Under the pieces are notes generated by a model. The model was not told the DNA's origin and ran no database searches. It worked only from the letters and a program-made list of their open reading frames with translations. The translations under genes were made by a program, and so were the position numbers. A DNA stretch of 64,000 nt. Source: Chlorogloeopsis fritschii. Its GTDB lineage: Bacteria; Cyanobacteriota; Cyanobacteriia; Cyanobacteriales; Nostocaceae. The DNA is taken from the NCBI RefSeq assembly GCF_043099315.1, contig NZ_CP170746.1. One strand, given 5' to 3'. Shown here one piece after another: positions 50,397 to 58,965 of this stretch (position 1 is the first letter of the stretch; each line of letters starts with the position of its first letter).

Positions 50397-51137
50397 ATGG
50401 CTTGGCAGCGTCCAGACAGTCGGCAACCTTACGAACTTCGTCCCGTCAGCTTTGAGCAAAATTTCACTCGCTTTGCTCCCGGTTCTGTTTTGACAATCTG
50501 CGGCGAGACGAAAGTATTGTGTACCGTGAGTGTAGCTGAGACAGTTCCCAAGTTTCTCGTTGGTACTGGCAAAGGTTGGCTCACTGCTGAATACCGAATG
50601 TTACCAAGTGCGACTTTACAACGGCAAGAACGGGAATTTTTGAAATTATCTGGACGAACTCAAGAAATTCAGCGTTTAATTGGACGTAGCTTGCGGGCAG
50701 CAGTAGATTTAAATGCACTGGGAGAACGCACGCTGACTGTAGATGCCGATGTTTTGCAAGCAGATGCCGGCACAAGAACAGCAGCGATTACAGGTGGATT
50801 TGTAGCCCTGGCAAACGCAATTTCTAAATTGTTGCAGCAGGGAGTACTAGAGCGATCGCCCCTGATTGGACAAGTAGCAGCGATTTCCGTAGGTTTATTA
50901 GAAGGAGAGCCGTTTCTTGATTTGAACTACATCGAAGACGTTGCCGCTACAGTTGATTTCAATGTAGTTATGAATCAGCATTTAGGGATTATTGAAGTTC
51001 AGGGAACAGCGGAAGAAGGTAGTTTTAGCCGTGCCCAGTTGGATCAGTTGTTAAACTTCGCAGAAAAAGGAATTCAGCAGTTGTTGATTGCCCAACGGCT
51101 AGCGATCGCTGATTGGGAGCAATTGTATCAAGGTTAA
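50397..51137 (+). CDS. rph: Ribonuclease PH
   Basis: 246 residues. RNase PH trims the 3' ends of tRNA precursors by phosphorolysis and forms a hexamer ring. Motifs: RPDSRQPYELRPVSFEQNFT, GEGKTKVLCTVSVAET-like block (GETKVLCTVSVAETVPKFL), the active-site region GRTQEIQRLIGRSLRAAVDL and DADVLQADAGTRTAAITGGF, and LDLNYIEDVAATVDFNVVM with the metal-binding Asp residues. The length is normal. ATG at 50397. It follows the adenylate kinase-like gene on the same strand at 240 bases and precedes pgl by 255 bases; probably monocistronic. Confidence 0.97.
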   Translation: MAWQRPDSRQPYELRPVSFEQNFTRFAPGSVLTICGETKVLCTVSVAETVPKFLVGTGKGWLTAEYRMLPSATLQRQEREFLKLSGRTQEIQRLIGRSLRAAVDLNALGERTLTVDADVLQADAGTRTAAITGGFVALANAISKLLQQGVLERSPLIGQVAAISVGLLEGEPFLDLNYIEDVAATVDFNVVMNQHLGIIEVQGTAEEGSFSRAQLDQLLNFAEKGIQQLLIAQRLAIADWEQLYQG

Positions 51138-51235
51138 AAGAAGGCAGGAGGCAGAAGGAAATTAGGACAAAAAGACAAGGAGAAGGAACATAAGTCACCT
51201 CTTCTCCCCTGCCCTTGTCCTCTTCGCTGAGGTTA
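51138..51235. repeat. Purine-rich then pyrimidine-rich repeat after rph
   Basis: AAGGCAGGAGGCAGAAGG and GGACAAAAAGACAAGGAGAAGG (51141-51190) are followed by TCACCTCTTCTCCCCTGCCC (51195-51214). The halves are roughly complementary, so a long imperfect hairpin can form just after the rph stop. Confidence 0.55.
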
Positions 51236-51392
51236 CTGATGATTTTTATTAAGATTGAGCGAAATTTGGGGAATTTGTCGTATAAGCCCTGAAGAAACGA
51301 AATAGTGACATTAAAAGTTTCAAAAGCTAAACAGACAGAAAGTTATAAGTTCGGTATTGTAATGCTGTAAGTCGCCGTGTGATGAGAAAGCG

Positions 51393-52130
51393 ATGAATAA
51401 AAAGGTTGAAGTTTTACCGGATCAAGCAGCGCTGGTAGCACGAGCGCTAGAATTAATCCTCTCGAAAATCAACGTTGCTATTGAACAACGGGGAATGTTT
51501 ACTATTGCCCTGGCTGGTGGCAGCACGCCGAAGCCATTATACGAAGCGATCGCCTCTTCAAATCTTCCTTGGGATAAGATTCATGTGTTTTGGGGAGATG
51601 AGCGTTATGTTCCTGCCGATCATCCAGATAGTAATGAAGGAATGGCTCGCCGTGCGTGGTTAGATAAAGTAGAAATACCTGCAAGTAACATTCACCCCAT
51701 GCCTACCACTGAGGGCGATCCAGCAATATCTGCGGCTAAACACGAGCAACAATTGCAAGAATTTTTTCATTGCTCACCTGGTGAATTCCCCGCTTTGGAT
51801 GTGATTTTGTTGGGCATGGGCGATGATGCACATACTGCATCTTTGTTTCCTCATACGGAAGCCCTCAAAGTTAGCGATCGCTTAATCACCGTTGGCAACA
51901 AAGACGGCAATCCTCGGATCACCTTCACCTATCCATTCATTAACGCAGCCCGTTGCGTTATTTTTGTAGTGGCTGGTGCCAACAAAAAACCAGCTTTAGC
52001 TCAAGTATTCGCTCCGGAGGCAGATAGCTCAACTTATCCATCTCGCTTAATTCAACCTCAAGGAGAACTTTGGTGGCTTTTAGACGCAGCAGCAGGTAGC
52101 GGTAGCGATCTAAAAAAAGATGAAGGATAA
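51393..52130 (+). CDS. pgl: 6-phosphogluconolactonase
   Basis: 245 residues. Pgl hydrolyses 6-phosphogluconolactone in the oxidative pentose phosphate pathway, which supplies NADPH in the dark and in heterocysts. Blocks: FTIALAGGSTPKPLYEAIAS, KIHVFWGDERYVPADHPDSN, DVILLGMGDDAHTASLFPHT and RITFTYPFINAARCVIFVVA. These match the NagB/SugarP isomerase-fold lactonase family. It is cytoplasmic. The ATG at 51393 follows GAGAAAGCG. It is the first of a run of plus-strand genes but has wide gaps either side; opcA and zwf are not seen here. Confidence 0.97.
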   Translation: MNKKVEVLPDQAALVARALELILSKINVAIEQRGMFTIALAGGSTPKPLYEAIASSNLPWDKIHVFWGDERYVPADHPDSNEGMARRAWLDKVEIPASNIHPMPTTEGDPAISAAKHEQQLQEFFHCSPGEFPALDVILLGMGDDAHTASLFPHTEALKVSDRLITVGNKDGNPRITFTYPFINAARCVIFVVAGANKKPALAQVFAPEADSSTYPSRLIQPQGELWWLLDAAAGSGSDLKKDEG

Positions 52131-52282
52131 ACCATAACGTGTAAATTTTTATTTTTTAACCTTCTGCTTACTGCCCACTGCATAGCTACCTGTAAAACAG
52201 TAATTGTTAAAATCGGAAGCTAGAGTTGCCGCTCTGCTTGTCGGCATATTATACGATGACCTAGAACAAAAGGCTTATCACC

Positions 52283-53152
52283 ATGATCGTCTGCCCTAAC
52301 TGCAATCATCCCAACCCTGATGGCGCTATCCAATGTGAAGCTTGCTATACCCCGTTACCAGCAACTACGAATTGTCCCAGTTGTGGGGCAACCGTACAGG
52401 CAGATGCTTCTTTCTGCGGACAATGTGGTTATCACCTGCGTGCAGGTACGGCAACGGCAGTAGCAGCAACCATCGCACCGGATATCCCGGTGGAAGTACA
52501 ACCTCTGATGAACCCCGATCCACTAGTACAGCCGCAACCAATACCGATGAGTGGAACAGCTAGTTATAGTTCCCCTGACTCTTCACCCTTACCGCCAACA
52601 GCAGTGGCAATTCCTCCAGAGAGCAATCCTTCACAACCAACGATTGCTGCTCCATCTTTCACTGCTGAAGAAACAAGCCCATCTCCACCTCCAACCGCAG
52701 CACCTGAACCAACACCAGCACCTCAACCCATAGCTGCCGAAGAAGAAACTCCACAACCAGCACCACAACCAGAACCATCACCTCAACCAACCCCAGCCCC
52801 AGTTGCAAGAACACAATTGCAGCAGGTAACAGCACGACTAGTTCACGTCCAAACTGACAGACAGATTGAATTACCACAAAATCTCTCTGTAATTCATATC
52901 GGCAAACCAAATGATCGCATACCTCCAGATATAGATGTTTCTGGGTTTCCCAACTCAGAAATTGTCTCGCGTATTCATTCGGATATTCGCGTCGAGGGAG
53001 ATGCCTATTACATTGAAGATGTAGGTAGTTCCAATGGCACTTACATCAATAATTTACCCTTATTGCCAGGAAATCGACATCGTTTAAGACCAGGCGATCG
53101 CATCAGTTTGGGTAAGGGAGATATGGTAACATTCCTGTTTCAACTCTTTTAA
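52283..53152 (+). CDS. Zinc-ribbon / FHA domain protein with Pro-rich linker
   Basis: 289 residues. The N-terminus has two zinc-ribbon-like clusters: CPNCNHPNPDGAIQCEAC and CPSCGATVQADASFCGQCG (four Cys each). A Pro/Gln/Glu-rich linker of about 110 residues follows (about 75-185). The C-terminus is an FHA domain (about 195-289) with IHIGKPN, EIVSRIHSDIRV and GSSNGTYINN, all typical of phosphothreonine binding. So it probably binds phosphothreonine targets of Ser/Thr kinases, with the ribbon as a partner or nucleic-acid-binding module. It is cytoplasmic. A second FHA gene follows 22 bases later, so they are co-transcribed. Confidence 0.9.
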   Translation: MIVCPNCNHPNPDGAIQCEACYTPLPATTNCPSCGATVQADASFCGQCGYHLRAGTATAVAATIAPDIPVEVQPLMNPDPLVQPQPIPMSGTASYSSPDSSPLPPTAVAIPPESNPSQPTIAAPSFTAEETSPSPPPTAAPEPTPAPQPIAAEEETPQPAPQPEPSPQPTPAPVARTQLQQVTARLVHVQTDRQIELPQNLSVIHIGKPNDRIPPDIDVSGFPNSEIVSRIHSDIRVEGDAYYIEDVGSSNGTYINNLPLLPGNRHRLRPGDRISLGKGDMVTFLFQLF

Positions 53153-53174
53153 GTAGCGGTTATAGTGGGGAGGA

Positions 53175-53561
53175 TTGATACAAGCCACTCACGTGATTAC
53201 ACTTATCCTCCTACAACCACTACAATCGATACCTGCTCAAAATTGGGCTTTTGAAGACAACGAACCAGTCATTCGCATTGGGCGATCGGCGGATAACCAT
53301 GTTGTTTTATACAGTGCTGTGGTTTCCCGCCATCATGTTGAATTGCGACGAGTAGAAAATGGCTGGGAAGTTGTAAGCTTAGGTGCGAATGGAACTTATT
53401 TGGATGGAGAGGCGATTCGGCAAGCGCCGATTACTGATGGAGCTATCCTTCGCCTTGCCAGATCTGGGCCTCAAATCCAAATCCGCTTAGGTACTCCCAC
53501 AGAGGCGCACCTCACCGATGCTATGTCGCACAATAGCTCACTCACCCCTAGAAGCTTTTAG
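53175..53561 (+). CDS. FHA domain protein
   Basis: 128 residues by a TTG start at 53175; a GTG at 53193 is also in frame, and the GGGGAGG just before 53175 sits too close to the TTG, so the exact start is unsure. A complete FHA domain spans about 20-110: VIRIGRSADNHVVLYSAVVS, RHHVELRRVENGWEVVSLGA and NGTYLDGE, with the conserved Arg, Ser-Arg-His and Asn-Gly. It should bind phosphothreonine peptides. It lies 22 bases after the zinc-ribbon FHA gene and 63 bases before the M50 peptidase gene, so the three form a likely operon. Confidence 0.85.
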   Translation: MIQATHVITLILLQPLQSIPAQNWAFEDNEPVIRIGRSADNHVVLYSAVVSRHHVELRRVENGWEVVSLGANGTYLDGEAIRQAPITDGAILRLARSGPQIQIRLGTPTEAHLTDAMSHNSSLTPRSF

Positions 53562-53624
53562 GAGCGGTTAGGATAAATATTACGTGCAATTCCGGTAGAG
53601 GGTAAAACCTAAGGAAATCGAACC

Positions 53625-54374
53625 ATGAGGGAACCAAGGAAAGATTTTCAACCATTGCTGGCAACAGAAGCTCCACCCGAAGTTGAACGCATGGGGCTAA
53701 CTTGGTTAATGGCAGCGGCGATCGCGACAGTGGTATTGTGGCAATTTCCAGACGGAGATTATATTTTATACCCATTCACGATACTGGCAACTTGGTTTCA
53801 CGAAATTGCCCATGGCTTAATGGCAATGCTCTTGGGAGGTGATTTTCGGCAGTTACTGATTTTTCCTAATGGTTCGGGTGTAGCAATTTATAGTTATAGC
53901 GGTGGGTTTTTCTTGGGTTCAATCGGGCGTGCTTTAGTTGCCGCCGCCGGGCCGATGGGGCCGCCCATTGCAGGTGCTATTTTAATATTGGCTTCTCGCA
54001 GCTTTAAAACTGCTTCTTGGAGTTTGAAAATTTTGGGGGGTTTTTTGCTCCTGTCAACAGCAATTTGGGTGCGATCGCTATTTGGATTGGTGGCGATACC
54101 CCTGTTAGGTTTAATTATTGTAGGTATTGGTTTCAAAGCACCTCGTTGGGTACAAGGATTTGCAATTCAATTTCTGGGCGTACAAGCTTGTATAAGTACC
54201 TATCATCAACTCAACTATTTATTTAGCCATAGTGCTGGTTCCTTGGGGCTATCTGATACAGCACAAATTCAGCAAGAATTATTTTTACCTTACTGGTTTT
54301 GGGGAGCATTGATGGCGATCGCATCTGGGCTTTTGCTTGTACAAAGTCTGCGTATCGCCTATCGTTCAGCGTAA
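53625..54374 (+). CDS. M50-family membrane metallopeptidase-like protein
   Basis: 249 residues with six to seven predicted membrane segments. The zinc motif HEIAH is at about residues 59-63 (TWFHEIAHGLMAMLLGGDF), the first half of an M50 active site. A matching later Asp motif is not clear to me, so proteolytic activity is likely but unproven. A conserved stretch is SGGFFLGSIGRALVAAAGPM, resembling other M50-type cyanobacterial proteins. Such proteins cut substrates within or near the membrane, often in signalling. ATG at 53625. It follows the two FHA genes closely and may be their operon partner. Confidence 0.82.
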   Translation: MREPRKDFQPLLATEAPPEVERMGLTWLMAAAIATVVLWQFPDGDYILYPFTILATWFHEIAHGLMAMLLGGDFRQLLIFPNGSGVAIYSYSGGFFLGSIGRALVAAAGPMGPPIAGAILILASRSFKTASWSLKILGGFLLLSTAIWVRSLFGLVAIPLLGLIIVGIGFKAPRWVQGFAIQFLGVQACISTYHQLNYLFSHSAGSLGLSDTAQIQQELFLPYWFWGALMAIASGLLLVQSLRIAYRSA

Positions 54375-54702
54375 CTTTTAAGAAATAAGGCAGATGGCAG
54401 AGGGCAAAAGGCAGAAGGTTAAGAGTATCAATTAAAAATGCGTGTTCTGGGTTTAAAGCTCAGTTTAAATCAGTAATTATATTGAGAATGCTTGCAACGA
54501 GGTATAAGCAGAACGGTACAAATAAGTTGTTGCACAAAATTAAATTCATTCGTGGAGACAGGGAACACGGAGAATTGTGATTCACGCTCTTGCCCCTTCT
54601 CCTTGTCCAAGTTTTACCTTCTGCCTCTGGGCAGTCGCTACAACGGGGGGGAACCCCCGCAACGCGCTGCTCTCTGCCTCCAGCATAGCTGCCTTCTCAA
54701 TC
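54375..54702. repeat. Repeat-rich region between the M50 and cyclase genes
   Basis: AAATAAGGCAGATGGCAGAGGG-type purine units (54383-54420) and a tight G/C hairpin CGGGGG...CCCCCG (54644-54659) within CAACGGGGGGGAACCCCCGC, followed by CAACGCGCTGCTCTCTGCCT. This is the wording of a common Nostocales palindromic repeat. No gene. Confidence 0.65.
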
Positions 54703-55692
54703 TCACCGTACTCGCACCCCCAACTTCTCATCCCAGTGCAGTGGTTTTGCAGCTTTTGGTAAAGGAGACTCCGGAATCTGATTTACCGATACGCCATATT
54801 TCCAATTCGGCGGACAAATAGCAATATAGCGCGCATAGCCTCCAGTACCGCCTTGGAATTTCGGGTAGCCAATTGCCACGAGCGCCCCTGCTTCTGGTAT
54901 TTTATCCAAATTGGCGACGCCTTCAGCTTGAGCATAACCGTTGTGCAGCAGCCAAGCTTCTCCTTCTAAATTGGGTGTAGTATCAGTATCGAGTGGCTCA
55001 TGCCCGTGAAATAAAATCTGTCGTTGTAGATGCAAAAACTTGAGAGCCTCAAGCTTCACGCCAGGAAATTGTTTTCTTTTAGCTAGTTCTGGGTTTGGCC
55101 ATTCCTTAGACCAATCGGAGCGTACAAATACAACTGATCCAGCAGGAATCTTACCATGTTTCTTTTCCCACTCTAAGATATCTGCTACGCTCAAGTGATA
55201 ACCTGGATTTTTAGTTACTTTGTCCTGAATTGGAATTACTATTAACGGACGAATCGTATAAGTGGGAGGTAACTCATCAATTGCTGGATAGTTTGGTGCC
55301 CAATGAGCAGGTGGATCTAGCTGAGTTCCCAGTTGATCGGTAGATAAATCATAGTGTGTTGCCTCAAAGCCATCTGTTTTATAGGTGTATGGCTTGCCAG
55401 TTTTGGGATTGACGCTAGGCGCAAAGGTAGACGAGCCAAAACCTACCCAGACAGGAATTTGTGGAGTAATGGTATGAGTTAAGTCTACATACTTAGCTTG
55501 CTGAAGCGATCGCTGATAAACTTGCCACAAACTTAAATCGTCGCTGGGCTGTTTTGCACCTACTGCTGAGGAAATAAAGACGAGCAACACTGGTAAACAA
55601 ATTACAGTCAATAAAAGTTTGGTACTGGGTTGGCTAGCAAATTTCCATAAAAACTGTAGACAATACTTAATATAACTTAAATTAGTTTTCAT
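54703..55692 (-). CDS. Exported cyclase family (kynurenine formamidase-like) protein
   Basis: 329 residues. A hydrophobic signal/anchor (about 27-46, LLLTVICLPVLLVFISSAVG) predicts export. The rest matches the cyclase/kynurenine formamidase fold (PF04199). The usual HxGTHxDxPxH is modified to TDQLGTQLDPPAHW (about 115-128), keeping the Asp and second His but with Gln for the first His, so the metal site may be altered. Other blocks: SVVFVRSDWSKEWPN and FHGHEPLDTD. The substrate is unknown. It is transcribed alone, divergent from the GH63-like gene, on the minus strand. Confidence 0.8.
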   Translation of the reverse strand: MKTNLSYIKYCLQFLWKFASQPSTKLLLTVICLPVLLVFISSAVGAKQPSDDLSLWQVYQRSLQQAKYVDLTHTITPQIPVWVGFGSSTFAPSVNPKTGKPYTYKTDGFEATHYDLSTDQLGTQLDPPAHWAPNYPAIDELPPTYTIRPLIVIPIQDKVTKNPGYHLSVADILEWEKKHGKIPAGSVVFVRSDWSKEWPNPELAKRKQFPGVKLEALKFLHLQRQILFHGHEPLDTDTTPNLEGEAWLLHNGYAQAEGVANLDKIPEAGALVAIGYPKFQGGTGGYARYIAICPPNWKYGVSVNQIPESPLPKAAKPLHWDEKLGVRVR

Positions 55693-55891
55693 ATTTTTTA
55701 TTAAAAAATATTACATCTAAATTTTTCAGTTTGAATCAAGTCCTTACATATTTGCTGAATTACTCCTGAGGGATTTATATATCATTATTTGTTGCGAACT
55801 CATCTATTTTTAATCAAACTATCATTTCTCATTAGGATGCATAACAAATACTTGAAATAGCTCATCAGATTTTTGCAGGAAAATATTAATT

Positions 55892-58594
55892 ATGGTCAGC
55901 TTAACAGCAGAAGAAAAAAGGTTGCAGGAAGCACGCGATCGCAAGGTGCATTGGAAGCGCTGGGGGCCATATTTAAGTGATCGCCAGTGGGGTACAGTCA
56001 GGGAAGATTATAGTGCCACAGGTTCAGCTTGGGATTATTTTCCGCATGAGCAGGCGCGATCACGTGCCTATCGCTGGGGTGAAGATGGTATTGCTGGTAT
56101 TTGCGATCGTTATCAGAGACTGTGTTTTGCGATCGCGCTTTGGAATGGTGAAGACTCTATTCTCAAAGAACGCTTGTTTGGTTTAACAGGCAATGAAGGC
56201 AATCACGGGGAAGACGTCAAAGAATATTATTTTTACCTAGACAACACCCCTACCCATTCCTATATGAAATGTCTGTATAAATATCCCCACAGAGCATTTC
56301 CCTATTCTCAATTAATAGAGGAAAATCGTCGCCGCAGTCGCCAAGAGCTAGAATTTGAATTGTTAGATACTGGTATTTTCAACGAAGACCGATACTTTGA
56401 TATTTTTGTTGAGTATGCCAAAAATTCAACCGATGATATTCTCATTCAAATTAGTGTTATCAACCGGGGACAAGAAGCAAAAACACTCCATCTATTACCT
56501 ACCCTTTGGTTTAGAAATACTTGGACTTGGAACGGGAAACAAGATAAACCATCTCTAAAAGAAGTAAGCTCTGACATATCTACAATAGAAGCTTTTCACT
56601 CTAATTTAGGTAAAAGATGGCTGTACTGTCAAAAAGCCACGGAAATTTTATTTATAGAAAATGAAACAAATCATGAAAAATTATTTGGTGTTAGCAATAC
56701 CTCTCGCTACGTCAAAGATGGAATTAATGATTATATAGTGCATGAACAAAAAGCAGCTGTAAATCCAAATCAAATCGGAACTAAAGCGGCTGCACATTAT
56801 ATATTAAATGTTGGTGCGGGTGAAACAAAAATAGTTCAATTACGCCTAACTAATGAACTTTGTTTGACACCTTTTGGAGATGAATTTAACAATATTTTTG
56901 CCACTCGCCAACGCGAAGCCGACGAATTTTATCAGCGCATCACTCCTTTTTCGTTGCCAGAAGATATGCGAACAGTGCAGCGACAAGCTTTTGCTGGAAT
57001 GTTGTGGAGTAAGCAATATTATCAATTTACTATCGATGAATGGATAAATGGCGATCCGGCAGAGCCATCTCCACCAAATGAACGCAAACAGGGCAGAAAT
57101 AACGAGTGGATTCACCTCAATAACGAAGATATTCTTTCCATGCCCGACAAATGGGAGTATCCCTACTACTGCGCCTGGGATTTAGCCTTCCACACCATTC
57201 CCTTAGCGATGATCGATCCTGACTTTGCCAAGGAGCAATTAATTTTATTAACACGGGAATGGTATATGCATCCTAACGGACAAATTCCTGCTTATGAATG
57301 GGCTTTTAGTGATGTTAACCCACCCGTCCATGCATGGGCGGCATGGCGCGTTTATAAAATCGAGCAAAAAATGTATGGGCGGGCAGATAAACATTTTCTA
57401 GAAAGAGTATTTCAGAAGTTATTGCTTAACTTTACTTGGTGGGTAAATCGCAAAGATGTGGAAGGTAAGAACGTCTTTCAAGGAGGTTTTTTAGGTTTAG
57501 ATAATATTGGAGTTTTTGACAGGAGTAAAGAGCTGCCAACAGGGGGACACATTGACCAATCTGATGGTACAAGTTGGATGGGGATGTACTGTTTAAATAT
57601 GTTGGCGATCGCTCTAGAGCTTGCTCAATCAAATTCCAATTATGAAGACATTGCCACAAAGTTTTTTGAGCATTTTCTCTATATTGCTGATGCGATGAAT
57701 CACATTGGTGATGAAGGTACAGAACTATGGGACGAAAAAGATGGTTTTTATTATGATGTTCTACATTTACCTAACAACCATAATTTAACTTTAAAAGTAC
57801 GTTCACTGGTGGGATTGATTCCACTTTTTGCTGTGGAAACTTTAGAACCAGATACTTTAGCAGCACTTCCTAATTTTAAAACTCGTCTGGAGTGGTTTAT
57901 TACAAATCGCCCTAAATTGCGTCAAAATGTCGCTTGTATGGAAACGAGGGGTGTAGGCGCAAGAAGATTACTGGCAATAGTCAACCGTGATAAATTGCGG
58001 TGTATTCTGCAAAAAATGCTGGATGAAACAGAATTTTTATCAGAGTATGGAATTCGTTCAGTTTCCAAATATCATGCTGATAATCCTTATGTTTTTCATG
58101 CTAACAATTCTGAATATCGAGTAGATTACGAACCAGCAGAATCTAATAGCGGTTTATTTGGTGGTAATTCTAATTGGCGCGGCCCAATTTGGTTTCCAGT
58201 AAATTATCTGATTATTGAGTCACTACAAAAATTCTATCATTACCTGGGAGATGATTTTAAAGTGGAATGTCCCACTGGTTCAGGTAAATATATAAATCTC
58301 TGGGAAGTAGCTTGTGAATTATCACAAAGGCTCATCAAAATTTTCATAAACAATGAAGCTGGCAATCGTCCTGTGTTTGGTGGAATGCAAAAATTTCAAA
58401 CAGATCCACATTGGCATGATTTAATTCTTTTCAATGAATATTTTCATGGAGATAATGGAGCGGGAATTGGCGCAAGTCATCAAACAGGATGGACTGGTTT
58501 AGTAGCAAAACTCATCCAACAGGTAGGAGAATATAGCGGGGAAAATCAACCTGGAGAAATGAAAAAAAGTCAGGTTAAATCTGTTGCAATGTAA
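55892..58594 (+). CDS. GH63-like glycoside hydrolase (MGH1-type)
   Basis: 900 residues. The (alpha/alpha)6-barrel family of GH63 and related glucosidase/mannosylglycerate hydrolases is suggested by WGPYLSDRQWGTVREDYSAT at the N-terminus, PYYCAWDLAFHTIPLAMIDP (about 425), GQIPAYEWAFSDVNPPVHAW (about 470), and the C-terminal GLFGGNSNWRGPIWFPVNYL and GASHQTGWTGLVAKLI. Catalytic acid and base residues likely lie in the WDLAFH and NSNWRGPIW blocks by family analogy. No signal peptide. Possible roles are in trimming of glycans or compatible-solute glycosides; the substrate is not known. ATG at 55892, GGAAAA-type Shine-Dalgarno is weak. Confidence 0.85.
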   Translation: MVSLTAEEKRLQEARDRKVHWKRWGPYLSDRQWGTVREDYSATGSAWDYFPHEQARSRAYRWGEDGIAGICDRYQRLCFAIALWNGEDSILKERLFGLTGNEGNHGEDVKEYYFYLDNTPTHSYMKCLYKYPHRAFPYSQLIEENRRRSRQELEFELLDTGIFNEDRYFDIFVEYAKNSTDDILIQISVINRGQEAKTLHLLPTLWFRNTWTWNGKQDKPSLKEVSSDISTIEAFHSNLGKRWLYCQKATEILFIENETNHEKLFGVSNTSRYVKDGINDYIVHEQKAAVNPNQIGTKAAAHYILNVGAGETKIVQLRLTNELCLTPFGDEFNNIFATRQREADEFYQRITPFSLPEDMRTVQRQAFAGMLWSKQYYQFTIDEWINGDPAEPSPPNERKQGRNNEWIHLNNEDILSMPDKWEYPYYCAWDLAFHTIPLAMIDPDFAKEQLILLTREWYMHPNGQIPAYEWAFSDVNPPVHAWAAWRVYKIEQKMYGRADKHFLERVFQKLLLNFTWWVNRKDVEGKNVFQGGFLGLDNIGVFDRSKELPTGGHIDQSDGTSWMGMYCLNMLAIALELAQSNSNYEDIATKFFEHFLYIADAMNHIGDEGTELWDEKDGFYYDVLHLPNNHNLTLKVRSLVGLIPLFAVETLEPDTLAALPNFKTRLEWFITNRPKLRQNVACMETRGVGARRLLAIVNRDKLRCILQKMLDETEFLSEYGIRSVSKYHADNPYVFHANNSEYRVDYEPAESNSGLFGGNSNWRGPIWFPVNYLIIESLQKFYHYLGDDFKVECPTGSGKYINLWEVACELSQRLIKIFINNEAGNRPVFGGMQKFQTDPHWHDLILFNEYFHGDNGAGIGASHQTGWTGLVAKLIQQVGEYSGENQPGEMKKSQVKSVAM

Positions 58595-58965
58595 ATAGAA
58601 GGCAGAGGGCAGAGGAGCCAGCGCCGCGGGCGGGTTCCCCGACTTGGGGCGACTGGCGTGGCAGAAGGTTAAAGAGTTTTTCCTGTCTGCTCTCTTAATA
58701 AGCGTAAGGTGGGTAATGTTAAAAACTTAGGATTAGCTGCATACGGGCTAAAGAAAGTTTTCGGTAAATAGATGCTGCATTAAAATCAAATTTTGTAAGA
58801 ACGCGAGTTGTAAGGCTCGCGTTTTACTTATTTAGAACTTACGCACAATTTACGGAATAATAAAACCACTCCAGGCACAGAGGACGCGGAATAATAAGAG
58901 TTAGAGAAATATTTTGCGTAAGCCCTGTTATTAATAACAACCACTACTGTTTTTTGTGATTAGTT
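58595..58965. other. Spacer with repeats and a terminator
   Basis: About 370 bases. It holds a G/C-rich repeat (58603-58662, AGCCAGCGCCGCGGGCGGG region), a partial GTAAGGTGGG arm (58705-58714) of the inverted-repeat family, and a terminator-like hairpin (58796-58830). No gene. Confidence 0.55.
58796..58830 (+). terminator. Probable terminator between GH63-like and 5'-nucleotidase genes
   Basis: AACGCGAG (58800-58807) pairs with CTCGCGTT (58816-58823), extended by GTAA/TTAC, followed by TTACTTATTT. It lies about 200 bases after the GH63-like stop and can serve either convergent gene. Confidence 0.55.
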
